Shown piece after piece: positions 43,690 to 56,400 of a stretch of 64,000 nucleotides of DNA. Each line of letters starts with the position of its first letter. Position 1 is the stretch's first letter. A model generated the notes under the pieces. That model was not told where the DNA came from. It saw nothing but the letters and a program-made list of their open reading frames with translations, and made no database searches. The DNA is taken from contig JAFJYI010000274.1 in NCBI GenBank assembly GCA_019022655.1, forward strand, positions 62,001 through 126,000. Reading direction: 5' to 3'. The stretch comes from Acacia acuminata (lineage: Eukaryota; Streptophyta; Magnoliopsida; Fabales; Fabaceae). Made by a program: the position numbers and the translations under genes.

Positions 43690-46600
43690 TCCGAGTCTGT
43701 CTTCTTACTCAATATTATTGGCTCTTTTAATTATTTATAGTACCCTTTAATAATTATGTATTTTATTATATTTTGTTCACCAACATTTTATTATCATAAT
43801 TTATTTTAAAATAATATTACCATATTATAATACTTAATTTATAATAACGGTTGAATTGGATGTATATTTAATTTAATACTACATTGAGTAGTTTAAAATC
43901 AAGAAATCAAATGAATAATTAATTGGATAAATAAAATTGAGTATGGACAAAATTAAAGAAAATATTCAAATCTATTTTTTCCTCTTGATTTTGTTCTTAA
44001 ATTATTAGAAATTATAGAATAATATAAAATATAAATACTATTTATTTTATAATTTTAACAGAAATACAATTTTAAATTGAAATCGCTTTTAGGCTTTTTT
44101 TTCCCTCTTAATTGTAATGTTTTAATTAAAGGAAAAAATATGGACAATGACTTTTCAATTTACATGATTTAAAATATTAATTTATTAAAAAAGCAACATG
44201 TAAGCTTGTTTTGTCAAAGCATTTAAGTGTACAATCATCGTTTAAAATTAATGAGTTAGTATTTTCCATTAAGTACCGCTTAACGGTGTTAATTTTAAAA
44301 GACCAAATGAGCACTTTACAAACTTAAGGGACTAAATGGATCTTGAAGTAAACATAAAGGACCAAACGGATACTTTGGCCTATATAGTATAACTAATAGT
44401 CAAATAGGTGAGATGAGGCAAGAGAGAATGTAGGGAGTTTGATTAGAGTTAATTTCATGATTAAAATTTATATTTTAATTTTGTGTCCTTAAAAATAATT
44501 ACAATTTTTATTATCCTTGATAATAATTTTTTTTTTCTTGGTCTTACCCCCTTATCCTATGTTTGGATCGAAAGAAAAGCAAAGAGGAAATAGAAGGAAG
44601 GGATACAAAGAATGAAAACTTCTAAAAATGGTATTAAAAAAATTACTATTTTTTAGTTTTCCTTCCTAGTCCCTCTAATTTTTTCTCCATCTAAACAGAG
44701 GGTTAATTCTCCCTTAATTAAAATATTTTCAGCTAAATGGTTTTTTTGGCTAACTTTTAGCTAAAAGTGTTTAATTTAATAAAAGAATTTCTTTTAATGA
44801 AACAATACCATATATCCCCAACCCAAGTGAAAGAATTATTCTTGCTTCTCTAAAAACAGGCTCGTAAAAAGTCCTAAAACCATATTTGCTGACACGTGAT
44901 CAATGTTGGAAGATCATATTCTACCAGGCTTTTTTACAAATACCTTTAACCAATAAAATAAAATTAAAATTAAAATTAAAAAAATCAAATGCCACATTAT
45001 GAAAATTATTTGCTAAAATGGTACACTTAGGAAATAATTCCACCATGTAGTATTTGAGTATTTTTTTTAGAATTTATAGAGTATTAGTAAAATAAGCCTA
45101 TTCTATTTCTACCATATGTAGCCTAAAGTAAGCAGGTTGTATATTGACTTTCAAATACTTTATTGATAGTTTGATACCTTGGTTATTAATAAAATTGACT
45201 TCTTTTGGGGGAAAAAAACTTTATTGATACCATATGAGTAGTTTAAAAGGAAAGCAATTTACTAGCATATGTTTAATCACTTGTACCTCCCTACTGATTT
45301 CAAATAAGCCTATTCTATTTCTACCATATGTTTAATTACTTTTCCCTACTGATTTTATAAGGAAAACAATTTACTACCTCGACTCTAAATATAAGATATA
45401 ATTTATAGTACAATTTGCAGTATCAAATATGTCATATATTTAGGACTAGATTTTTTTTTTTTTTTTTTGGCTTTATACTCGTAATTTTATCTCTGCTCCT
45501 TCTTTTTTGTTTATTTGTCCTTACATTTCTGCCTTAACGCAAAGGGAGTAATGTCAGCAAGAAAGTTGTATAAATTAATGAAATTTGACACTATAAAAAA
45601 AAAAATACAATCAATCCTGTTTATAAATGAAGTTTATACTATTTCATCAAAAAATTTGTATTAGAAATTCATTTTTGGAAGGTCTCTTGGGTTTTTTCTG
45701 GTTGCAGCCATTGAATACTTATGCACTTGTTTTTTCGCATTTTCAGTTCATCCACCATGCCACCCATTTTATACACTTTGGTCTTATTTATATCTCCATT
45801 TTCATAAATATATATATATATATATATATATATTTTCTTATCATATGTCTAGTTTCAAAATAATAAATGTTGTTTTTACATTTTGCCCCTATTAATTATA
45901 GCAGACAAAAATAATTTATTTATGTTGATTTTTAGCACCAATCATACATAGATATGGGCAAAACTGAAAATTTAACCCATAATTAATGAGTTAACTAACC
46001 TTCCTTAATATGTGAGAATAAGTTAATTTACTCTTATAAATGGACTAGAGTGCTACATTGTTGGATATATGCTTGGGGAAAAAGATAGAGAAAGAAACAA
46101 TAAAGAGAGAAAAGATAGAAGAAAAAAAGGAAGATGAGTTAATATCTGGTTTGGTGGGATAAAGTAAAAGGAAATCACATTATCTCCCACCTTAATTTGA
46201 TGTCAAGAAAAATATTAAATACATGTGTTGATACTTTTTTTTTTTTTTAATTATTATGTCTTACATCACTAGATCAACTCTATATTAGTTAATTGTATCG
46301 TTACTAAGACTATTACTTACTCTGCCAATAAGCAAATGATGATAATAAATTTATTTATGTAAAAAATCGTTTTTCTAATCAGGAGTTTAAAGCGATAACA
46401 TCATAAAATTGGACATGTCTTTAGAGATGCTCCAATTTGCTTTCCGTGAGCTACCCAGAACAGCACCGCAAGAGCATGAGCCAACATTTCACTCAATAGA
46501 AGAGAGACCAACATAAAAGCAGAAAACCGAATCAATCATATTAAATAATAAGACGTCTCTAGCAGCGTTCCTTTTTTTAATTAATTAATACTACGTACAA

Positions 46601-46750
46601 TAGCTCCTCAGTTGCAATGGGAGATAAAGGGTGTGTTGGCGGGGAAAAAAAAGATAAAGGGGAAAAAGAGAGATTTTACAATATATTGTGTCATTGCATT
46701 ATTTGAACAGGTTAAACCAGGTGAGATTCAATTTTTCTTTCTGCTTGGGG
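43690..46750. other. Intergenic, very AT-rich; no gene seen
   Basis: Apart from a small MITE (44555-44702), a half Stowaway-like end at about 45377-45450 ('ctcgactctaaatataagat') and an (AT)n run at 45807-45833, nothing structured was found. 44310-44390 has 'ggaccaaacggatac'-type sequence seen in transposon ends. Confidence 0.5.
44555..44702. mobile_element. Small Tourist-like MITE
   Basis: The left 'tcctatgtttggatcg' and the complement of 'ccatctaaacagaggg' are inverted repeats, flanked by TTA (44552-44554 and 44703-44705). It is 148 bases and non-coding. Confidence 0.6.
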
Positions 46751-46756
46751 TAGAAC

Positions 46757-46822
46757 AAGTCCATGGGCATCTATGGACAAATCCATAGGCGTCTATTGAC
46801 AAGTCCATGGGCATTTAACAAT
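46757..46822. repeat. 22-base tandem repeat, three copies
   Basis: The unit 'caagtccatgggcatctatg' plus 'ga' is repeated three times with small changes, about 250 bases beyond the ELM1 stop codon. Confidence 0.8.
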
Positions 46823-47075
46823 TGGAATTTATTATAAAAAAGTCTCAAAGGATTTAAATGCAATTTTGAGATTTCAATGAACTATTTTGTTGTATTTTCT
46901 CTTGTCCAAGACCTAAATGCAATTTTCCTCAAAAACTTCAGCCATAACCAACCAGAATCGTCGGTTGACGAAGGAGAGTAACTGGTTCTGCACAATGTTT
47001 CACTTTTTATCAAACAATTTTCTTCCATCAATTCAGAGGGCACCAATTGGCTTTTACGAGAAGTTAAAGAAACCG

Positions 47076-50000
47076 TCATGTACGAATTGTCCATCCTCTC
47101 TGAGCAAGGGCCCTTATCACTTGGCTGGCAGCATTGGCAGTGTCATTAAGTGGAGGATAACTCCAGCTATCAGTTATCTATAATTTCAAACAACGACTCA
47201 TTAATGTTATGTGTATATATTCAAAGACACACACACACAAGACAGATCAATAGCAGCAGCAACGATATAGTTTCATCGAATAGAAAGCAAAGATAACTGT
47301 TATTGCCCACAATGTGACCTGGACAATGAGCTAGCAAAAAGTTTGTGTGTGAGGAAGGAATCCTTGACCAGAAAATAGGAAGAGTTCGTGTGTGATAGGG
47401 ATAGGCAGGCAATTGGTTATGATCTTTTTCTATGTGAAGATTCCTCTGTCATTTCTATAATTTCCCTCCACACTTCTCTGCAACTTTCATATTACCGTGA
47501 CTGGGGTCACCATTTCTCAATACTATTATTTCCATTTTGACGATTAACATAATATAAGCATACTCACCATATTCCATTATTTGTTATTTGACTTTTATAA
47601 CTTTTATAATTGCAACAGTGTGACTATATATATTTCTTGATCTAAAATAATCAAGAAAACTCACATTCTCCTTTCCGGTGAACAGTCGAGCAACACCTTG
47701 GTCCAACAAACGCTTTTGAAAGTCAGCAAATTTCCATGTACACAGCTCTGCTCCAATTACATACACAGGCTCCCTGTAATATAAGATATTGAGTCAAAGA
47801 GACCAAAATGTAAGATTAAACTACAACTTTTCAAAATATGGACCCGTGATCATATTTGGCACTTACCCAGTACTGCAAGCCTCACTCAACATACTGACTG
47901 AATCAGCTGTGATGACAAAAGCATCAGCCCAGGCAAGATGTCCCATATGTGGATTTGGTCCTAAATGTAATATGACAAAAAGATACACATTATTTCCCAT
48001 ATCAGGAAGCAAGTATGGATTTCGCTTTCAAGAATATGGTAATTATGTACCTTCTCCATCCCATATTGTGACCTTCGGACTTGTGCTGAATTCTCTTATT
48101 AAAAACTTGAAATCTGTCATAAGAATAAAAAGCTTAATTTATTACAACAAGAAATAAAGTTAGCAAAGGATATTTCAAGAAGAACTCCGAATCTCCCATC
48201 ACCTATCACGACGGTGCCAAAGGTGGGAACCAAAGGTGATTATGATCACACCATTTTGAAGACGGGGAAAATTTTATCGTGACAAGTAATAACATCATCT
48301 TCAATACCTTCTCAGGAGTTCTTCTTGAGAAAGATATTCTAATAGTCCCACAACTCCAAAGAACATTCTGAAGCATTGTTGTCAACTGTTTTGCAAGATC
48401 CTCATCATAGGGACAGTTTCCTGGGAGAGATATTCGTGTAAAATCAAGTGATAAGGTATAATCAAGTATGTAAAGAAAATTGAAAAGTTGGAACAGAGAA
48501 TTCTTATTTCTATCAAACAGCATCACACATAACAAATATAATCAGACAAATTTAAAAACAAATTACTTGTAGGTCCACCAACATTAACCACAAGCAAAGG
48601 CTTAGGCAAAGTTGCTAACTCATCATGCCAGTAAGAAGCAGCAATCCTCAGGGCAGCGGAATCTGCTTGATGAAGAGCTCCCACAGTAAGAATCTAGAGA
48701 AAAAATGTAACCTTCTCAATAAGCCAAAAAGAAAATCAGTAACTATTATACAACCATAGAACCTACCACATTGCGTCCAGGTGGTTCTCGTGGAGTAACC
48801 AACCTCCGCAGAAACCAAGGAATTTGCCTTTGGGCATGAGGAGTCAATGGATAGTAATCATGGCAAGGAGTGATCACGAGATCAAACATATTCAAGTCAC
48901 ATCTAGGATGTTGTATCTGAAATAGTTACATTAGTGTTAGAAAAGAAAAGCAACATGACGAATGCCCTTCAATAACCATGGTCATGGCTGGTATGAAGCC
49001 AAAAGGAGGAAAATATTTGATAAGGCAAAATCTGAACAAGAAATTCATGTTACACTACAAAAGCAGCAAAATAGCCTAAAGGTGGATAATTTGTGTTTAT
49101 GCTGGGGTGAGAGACAACAGATATTTATTCATCAAGTGGACAATAGCTGCTTCCCAATAAGTAAATGAATTGCCAGTTAACCTATAGCATTCAAGGACTA
49201 AGACCTCTAAATCTTGTAAGGTACAAAGGGCATCAAATACAAAGAAAAAGGTACGAGAATAGATCAGGACACTTAAAAAACTATATGCCGTAATATATAT
49301 TTATGCTTTTGAGGGACCAAAAAGAATAAGTGAAAAGTTTGACCTGAACAACAAAAACGTTTTCTGGAGCTAACCGTTTAATGGAGCTAGCAACAGAAAT
49401 AGTATCTCGTCCAGAAGCAACCACCAGCAAAGGGCCATCCCTAAGAATGATAAAAAGGGATCATTGAAATAATGGCATTTCGTTAAGGAATTCAAATGAT
49501 ACGTAACACTAAAAATATTAATGTAGGAACTGATGGCTTCCCCTATTGGTGTCAATTAGTTGTTTTGGTTTCTTACAGAGATTGCATGTATCACATGTGG
49601 TTGAAATTTAAATGAAATCTAGAAAAATATAAAAGACAAAAGCATGTTGACATACTTTTCAAACGTTTCACGGGCCATTCTTGCAATTTGTGGAGCATCT
49701 GCTTCTAAAATGTTAGATAAGCCTGAAATGGTCATTATTTTAACAGACAGATAACTCATTAGTTCAACTTTCAGAAAAAAGAATAAAAATTTTAAAAGTG
49801 ATCAGCAAGCATTACCAATCTTCTTAGCATGAAAGAAAGAAGGTTTATTTGATAATTGAAACCGTGAATTGCCATATAATTGCCTCATGAAGTAGTCTAA
49901 CTTTTTATGGATGGAAACTGGAAGCCAATTAAGCCACTTATTAATTCCTCCTATGGGCCTTGTAACAAGCTGCACAAACAACATTCGCCAAAATTTTCTT

Positions 50001-50260
50001 ACCAATCAAACATAACCTGAGATTTAATAATCCCTACGGAAGGCATCAAATTCATATGTATTGAATTAAAAGCTTACATATAAGAAGTGGCGATTCGAGA
50101 GGCCGAGAGCACGAACCAAACCAATGCTCTGATTCTCGGCACCGGCACAACCATTGCTAATGATAACAGCTCGTCTGATAACACCATTGACCCCACCATT
50201 AAAGATCTCGGGCATGCCCGAGAACCCGTTGGGTGATTTGGGAAGCCTGATTAGTCTCAT
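47076..50260 (-). CDS. ELM1: Mitochondrial fission protein ELM1 homologue, 11 exons
   Basis: This is a plant-specific outer-mitochondrial-surface protein that helps localise dynamin-related DRP3 for mitochondrial division. Exons: 50260-50078, 49969-49816, 49722-49656, 49440-49344, 48916-48767, 48693-48567, 48420-48308, 48105-48051, 47960-47867, 47773-47665, 47177-47076. All have GT..AG and matching phases, giving 416 residues plus stop against about 427 in Arabidopsis. Landmarks are 'IRRAVIISNGCAGAENQSIG', 'GINKWLNWLPVSIHKKLDY', 'LVVASGRDTISVASSIKRLA', 'VVNVGGP', 'GHLAWADAFVITADSVSMLS' and 'YVIGAELCTWKF'. Exon 8 needs the acceptor at 48107-48106; the more usual-looking one at 48117-48116 shifts the frame (see findings). 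A 111-base duplication covers the start codon. Confidence 0.85.
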
Positions 50261-50449
50261 CTCTGATTGGCCATCAAGGTGCTTAATTCAAAGCAGAAGA
50301 ACATCAAAGCATCAGGGGAGCATGAATACTTCCAACCAGTTGGGTGATTTGGGAAGCCTGATTAGTCTCATCTCTGGTTGGCCATCAAGGTGCTTAATTC
50401 AAAGCAGAAGAACATCAAAGCATCAGGGGAGCATGAATACTTCATGTTC
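50231..50449 (-). repeat. 111-base tandem duplication across the ELM1 start
   Basis: 'gggtgatttgggaagcctga' starts at 50231 and again at 50342, and the copies stay nearly identical to about 50449. The duplicated unit contains the start codon and first ten codons of ELM1, so a second ATG (50371) lies 111 bases upstream in the same frame. That frame ends at a TGA after 19 codons, making an upstream ORF if the leader covers it. Confidence 0.9.
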
Positions 50450-51952
50450 CGCCAAGCCATTTACTTGCTCAATCCCAAACCTTAGATGAGCTTCAATTTT
50501 AATGGAACCTGATTTCACAACGAACTAACTTCAAGCCTACCAAACACACAAATGTCACAGTTCCAGTTCCCTACCTCCAATTTCCTTCTACCAAGCAGGG
50601 CATAAAGTAAACTAATAGTAGAATTGAGACATATATTCTTCTCAACCATAGTTCAAGTAGAATTGAGACTTGTATTCTTCATATAATGAGCTTGACTATA
50701 TTTAAAGCCTAACAATCTTGATCCTTCACACTTTGAATACGTATTTTTCATTCCAACGAAAGGGATAAAAGTAAATGAAGTGAAATCCACTAGTGTGTGC
50801 GCATGTGAGTGAGAGGCTTGTCACGAAATTATGCATATTTAGAATCTCAAGATAGCTCCACAAAGAGTGGCTTGAAAGGAGTTAAAAAACCAATCAGAAT
50901 GCTCACAAACGTTGCCAAGTACCGGATAATTTTCATAAATCAACCCGTTGAGATGCACCAATATTTAGTATACGACAAGGAATGAATGATATAGTGGAGC
51001 GAATAACCTATTATATAATACTATCCTAGCCACAAAATCAGGAATCGGAAAATAAGTCGAAGCATCAAGGAGAGAAATGTACCTAACTCTGAAACAGAAT
51101 AGCAAGAACAAAAAGACCAAAAAATAAATGATTAGAACATAAAAATACGCTGAAAAACATTAAATCGGTCATAGCTGAGAGAACAAACTCACACACTCAC
51201 TTGAATGAAGGAAACAATCTTCATAATGCTACTCACAGCTGGAGAGAACGAGCTCAGAGACAACGAGAACGGAGATGAGGACGAACAAGACTACGGGAGA
51301 GAAGACAGAGACGATCGACTAGGACGAAGCAGGGGGCGGCGACAGGAGGAGGAGAGGGGGTTTTGTGCACGTGCTTGTCCGGGATGAGCCCTTTTTTTTT
51401 TTTTAATATATAATATATTTATTTAGATTTAAATTATACGTGCGCTTTCAAATTTTTTTACATCTCAAATTAATTAATTTTCAGTCTGCATTCAGAAATT
51501 TTCTCTTGTAATACCAGTATCATGTAAATTAATTAACTTGAGATCGGGTCAAAAAAAAAATTCTCGAAAATATCATATAATTTAAATATAAATAAATATA
51601 ATATATAAAAAATTAAAAAAAAAAAATGTGCTTAGAGATGAGCATGTAAGCACCTTCTGTGCTCCCGGAGGAGAGGCGACGAGACAGACAAGGCGTGAAG
51701 AAAAAGCGGCTTCAAGGAAAGGAGGGTCGTAAGAGCGATCGTAAATCTGACATATTGAGAATATAATAAGGATAATCAGAATATAAGATTATTTCTCTCC
51801 CCCCCTTTTTTTATTTTTGTTGGACTTTCACTCCCTTTCTTCAAACTTTAAAAAAATGGGAAAATTACGCGTCGGTCTCAAGGAACAAAAAAATTAAAAA
51901 AAAGTCCTTTGAAATCACCAAATTACAGAAGTCCCAAGGGACTTTTTTGATA
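50450..51952. other. Probable ELM1 leader/promoter region; no other gene seen
   Basis: A purine-rich GC-richer patch at 51240-51370 on the plus strand is pyrimidine-rich on the minus strand, as plant leaders often are, and could be the ELM1 first (non-coding) exon. 51640-51740 shows a similar patch. No protein was recognised. Confidence 0.35.
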
Positions 51953-52380
51953 TTATTTTATAGAAATAAAATCCATATTTTTAAATGTTGTTGTAAATAT
52001 AGGCATTTCCTGTTGTAAATATAGCTTTTTCTGTTGTAAATGACCAGATTTTAAATTTTGTTGTAAATACAAAGACTTCTTCGTTGTAAATCTAGTCTTT
52101 TTTTTTTTTTTTTTTTTTTTGTAAATGACCTCTCTACGTTCAAAATCTAGGTGTTTAAATGTAGTTGTAAATATAGGCATTTCTGTTGTAAATATAACTT
52201 TTTGTTGTAAATGGCCAGATTTTAAATTTTGTTGTAAATACAAAGACTTCCTGTTGTAAATCTAGTCTTTTCTGTTGTAAATGACCTCTCTATATTCAAG
52301 ATCCAAGTGTTTAAATGTTGTTGTAAATATGGACATTTCCTATTATAAATATGATTTTTTCTGTTATAAATGGTCAAGTG
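51953..52380. repeat. Higher-order tandem repeat built on 'gttgtaaat'
   Basis: The motif 'gttgtaaat' recurs every ~25-35 bases (about 15 times). These units group into longer repeats of about 160-175 bases ('aaatgttgttgtaaatatag' at about 51983, 52155 and 52312). A T-run at 52099-52120 interrupts one unit. The minus-strand open frame through it (51953-52243) is just the repeat translated. Confidence 0.8.
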
Positions 52381-52759
52381 TTTAAATGTCATATGCTAAA
52401 CCCATCATAGCCCATGAGATTGTCCTATTAAGGACCATTATTTTAGCATGGAGCGTTTAATAAGATGACATAACATTGGAACATTTGTCGGACAAGGTAT
52501 GCATTGCCTTTGTAATATGTGATGAAGAGCATTTCTTAGGGCAATTAAATGTAAGTGGAGAGCAATTTAAGTGCATGTTTAGATTAGCGGTAGAAGCTGC
52601 TTTTTTAATGTGATTTACAATATAAGATATAAGTTAGTGAGAGGAGTTTTTTTACGGATCCAGGACTTATGTGAACATATTTTTCTAACACCAACTCAAA
52701 CTATATCCGACTCTTCCTGTAATGACTCCGGTCAACTTAATTGGCACCATTCACCAAGC

Positions 52760-53290
52760 ATATGATTTTAGAATGGAACTTGAGTCTTTATGCGCCTCTT
52801 CCTGTAATATTGTTGAATTACTTGCTTTGAGCATGGCTTTAGATCCAAGAAACAGTTAGAAGTCATTTAATAGTGATAATATTTGTAAATTTGTTGATAA
52901 ACTTTATACTAGAGATTTCTGAGAATAGGAAAAATTGCATTTGAAGATGGAGTTACAACATTTTGAACTTAACATTCCTAAATATTCATATTTGATTAAT
53001 TTATCAACTACATATAAATTATGTCAAGAGCTAACAAAAACTAGAAAGTCCATCATTGACTCTATTATTGATAGAGTAATTAAACTTGTACTTATTCTTC
53101 CGGTTTTCAACAACTATTGAAATATTTTTCTTTGCTATGAAGATAACTAATAATAGGTTTCGAAATAGAATAGAAGACCAATTTCTTCATATTTTTTTTT
53201 ATTACATATGTACATTGAAAAAGAAATTGTTTTGAGTTTTTAGCACAGATTCAATTATAGATGAATTTAACAATATGAAAAACACGTAAG
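52760..53290 (+). pseudogene. hAT transposase C-terminal remnant
   Basis: The translation gives 'ELLALSMALDPRNS', 'SFNSDNICKFVDKLYTRDF', 'LSTTYKLCQELTKTRKS' and 'FSTDSIIDEFNNMKN', in the order seen in plant TTF-type/hAT transposases with the C-terminal dimerisation region. Stops (near 52857 and 52921) and at least one frameshift after 53110 make it non-functional. The zinc finger and DDE core are absent. Confidence 0.7.
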
Positions 53291-53451
53291 AGTTAAGTGA
53301 AACGATCTTAATTTTTGTAATAAATTGCTTTCAATTTTTTTTTTTTTTTTGTATATTAGGTCTATATTATATTTTAAATACTTTTATTTATAATATACCA
53401 CCTCGATTCTAAATATAAGAAAGAATTTGTGGGGCAAATTGATGAGTAGTA

Positions 53452-54160
53452 CTTCCTCCGGTCCTAATTATAAAACAATATTTGGGAGTTCATTTTGGTC
53501 CTAATTATAGGACAACATTCAAACTTTTATCAATTTTTTCCTAAAATAACCTTATTAATATTTTTTCAATAATAATTAAACACAATAATAATTTCATAAT
53601 ACACATATATATATACTATAAAGTAAATAATGTTTGTAACTCATTAATACCACCTACACCTCAATTCTACTATTTATTTAATAAAATAATTTTAAGCAAT
53701 TTTTATCATATTTTTCCTATACCACCCCCTACTAATACTTTCTCTACAATAGTTAATTTAATAACACGCTTATATTCTATCAACTGAGATATTATATTAT
53801 TTTTAATTTTAAATAAAAAATTTAAGATTTATTTTAAAATATTTTCTTATAACTATCCGTCCAAAGTGATTGATTTTTCCCTATAAATAACCTAACAAAA
53901 TATTAATTTCTTATTTTTTGCATGGCTAAAGAAAACAGGGATAATCAAAGAGCTGGTTTATAGGGATGCTTGTTTTTTTACGCAGCAAGCATAAGAAATT
54001 GAGGTGCGCGAGCTACCGTTTCGGAAAATTTTTCCTTGTTGTCATTTTAAATCTTAAGTAAGGGTATTTTAGGAAAATCAGTAAAATTAACTAATTTAAC
54101 TTCTCTCCTTAATTTCTCCAAATTCTAGTAATTATGTCTTATAATTAGAACCGAAAGGAG
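53452..54160. mobile_element. Stowaway-like MITE
   Basis: The left 'cttcctccggtcctaattat' and the complement of 'ataattagaaccgaaaggag' are inverted repeats between TA dinucleotides (53450-53451 and 54161-54162). It belongs to the same family as 24536-25101, with which it shares 'ttaacttctctccttaat'. A half copy of another type ('ctcgattctaaatataag') abuts it at about 53400. Confidence 0.7.
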
Positions 54161-54459
54161 TAGTTTTTATTTCCTACCCGTCATTAAAATTTCTGCCTCC
54201 ATCATTACCTGTAAATCTGAAATGACTCCTGGTCGTACAAAATAAAATCATCCAATAACTCCTTGGTATAAAGTTGATGTCAGCTTGCTTGCGAGACCCA
54301 TCTAACTTGTGTGATTGCTTGACCTGTATAAAATAGAATAATGAAATTGTCTTGTTTAAAATGTGAGTAATTAAAATTAGTTAGGGACAATAAACATGTG
54401 AAAAATGAATTTTTTTTTTTTTAAAATACTCTTATTTATGTGAAAGAGAGAATATGTTA

Positions 54460-54718
54460 CTTTTCTGGTCCTTAATGTAAGACATATTTAAAAAATTGAT
54501 TTTTATTATGAATATAAGATATAATTTTTCATATTTATCAACATTTTCCTAATCGCCCCTATTGATGCTCCCTCAACAATAATAAAGGAAAAAAGGGAAT
54601 AAGGGAATTTAGGATGATTAGAGTGTTTTATAAATACATGTCATATTAATTAATTTAACTAACTTTCTTAGTCTAATTAAATTAGGTAAATATCTATTAT
54701 ATTAAAGACATAAGGGAG
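54460..54718. mobile_element. Stowaway-like MITE, shorter type
   Basis: The left 'cttttctggtccttaatgta' and the complement of 'attaaagacataagggag' form imperfect inverted repeats with TA at each side. Confidence 0.45.
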
Positions 54719-54898
54719 TATATTTAGTGCTTTAATTATACATGATAATTAAATATAATAATGGTATGAATAATTTTTATAATTATATAGGGATAAAATA
54801 AGGAGTTTACAAGAAAAATTTTCAGACAGCTCCTAAATCTATTTATAAAAATAAACAAGCATATGAAAAATTCTATCTCGTAAAAAGGAACTCTCAAC

Positions 54899-55509
54899 TA
54901 CAGCCGGGAATGGGCTCGGCCTGTTTAAGCCCTAGCCTTTCAAGGGCTGGACTTGAAAATTAAAGAATTTAAATGAAATTAGCTACGAAGGGTCGGCCAT
55001 TAAGCCCGCTAATTTTGTTCTTTAAAAATAATTTAATAAATAGTTGGAAGAGAAGTCCCCATATTCAAATAATTATTGAAAATGAAAGTCGGCTTGATCC
55101 TTGTATTAAGCAACCTTCTCATCACAAGTTATAAGGTCAATCTTGCAATAGTAATATTGTATAATAGTTTAAATTTAAAACCTACGTATGCTTTTTATGT
55201 TTTATATGAGTTATTCGTGGACAATAGTTTGCTTTTGATTATGAATTAGTGAATGTATTTATTTGTTGAATGATTCGTGTTGTTTGGATATTAATGTTGA
55301 CATTTATTTAATAAATTAGAACTTTAATTATTGTAATTTACTAATTATATTTCTTTAAAAAAAAAGGAGGAAAAATAGTTAAAATTTGGAATAGTAACTT
55401 CCAGGCCCTATAGGGCCGGCCCTGGCCCTTGTGCTCTCGGGCCAAGCTTTAAAAAACATATATTTTTCTTACCCGAGCCTTGTAGGACCGGCCCTGATTC
55501 CCAACTCTA
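54899..55509. mobile_element. hAT MITE with 8-base target duplication
   Basis: The left 'tacagccgggaatgggctcg' and the complementary right end 'tagagttgggaatcagggc' are inverted repeats. 'ctctcaac' lies on both sides (54891-54898 and 55510-55517), exact. No coding sequence. Both ends are rich in 'ggcc'. Confidence 0.75.
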
Positions 55510-55519
55510 CTCTCAACTG

Positions 55520-56400
55520 AGTGAGTAAAAATATTCCAATAATGTCCCAAAAACATAGCAAGCATCTAGAAAAATAACAGTTCCCACAAGATTTGGTAGA
55601 CAAATAATTTAATTAGAAGGACGCTCTTTCTTAAAAGTAATATTAGCCACCCCGTGGCTAACTAAGTCACCCTTTTAAATAATAATTTTTCATCATAATA
55701 TAAAAGAAATTGATAAATTTAAAATTTATATTCTTTTCAGTAAAGAATTAGTTTTCTTCTATATGTTAAAAGGAAGATATAATTTTAAAAATATAAATAT
55801 GTAATAAAGCATGACAAATTATGTTGGCATTTTTATCCATTAAACAACATATACGAACTGCTTTAAAAATTGACCTATAGCCCTAAAAAAATTTCATCCC
55901 AAGAAAAATTTATTTTTATTTTTTTAATGTTTAAAGAGGATGAATTTAGATAACCTTCTTAAATTTCAATTTTTAATTTTATATAAAGAGATTGTTGAAA
56001 TTTAAAATTAATTTTAAAATATAAAGATTGTTGAGAATTCAATGAAAAATAAGGTCCAAATTTATCTCAGAACTTGTCACGCAGGAGACTAGGAGCACTT
56101 TGAAAGGTTTTTGAGGCACAATGTTACTCTGAAAATTTTCAAATTCATAGCAATTTTGCCATAATTGTTATTTCAATTAGGTTTGACTATTAGTTAATCA
56201 AATATTTTGTGCTACCAATCCACATGGCAATTTTATTTTGATTTTAGGTGCAAATTTGTCCAAACGTTTTCACTCAAAAGTAATACTACCCCAAAAGTTT
56301 TCAAATCATAGTGATTTCATTTTGATTGTTATGCATGTTAAGTTTACTCTATTAGTCGACTAAATATATTTATCTGGCAGATCCATGTATATTCACTTCA
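55520..56400. other. Intergenic; no gene seen
   Basis: AT-rich sequence with stops in every frame. Nothing recognised. Confidence 0.5.

Noticed and set aside
51953..52243. 96-residue repetitive peptide
   Set aside because: It is a translation of the 'gttgtaaat' repeat and carries a homopolymer of Lys from the T-run.
51983..52340. CRISPR-like array
   Set aside because: The spacers are themselves related repeats and the setting is a plant nuclear genome, so it is a tandem repeat.
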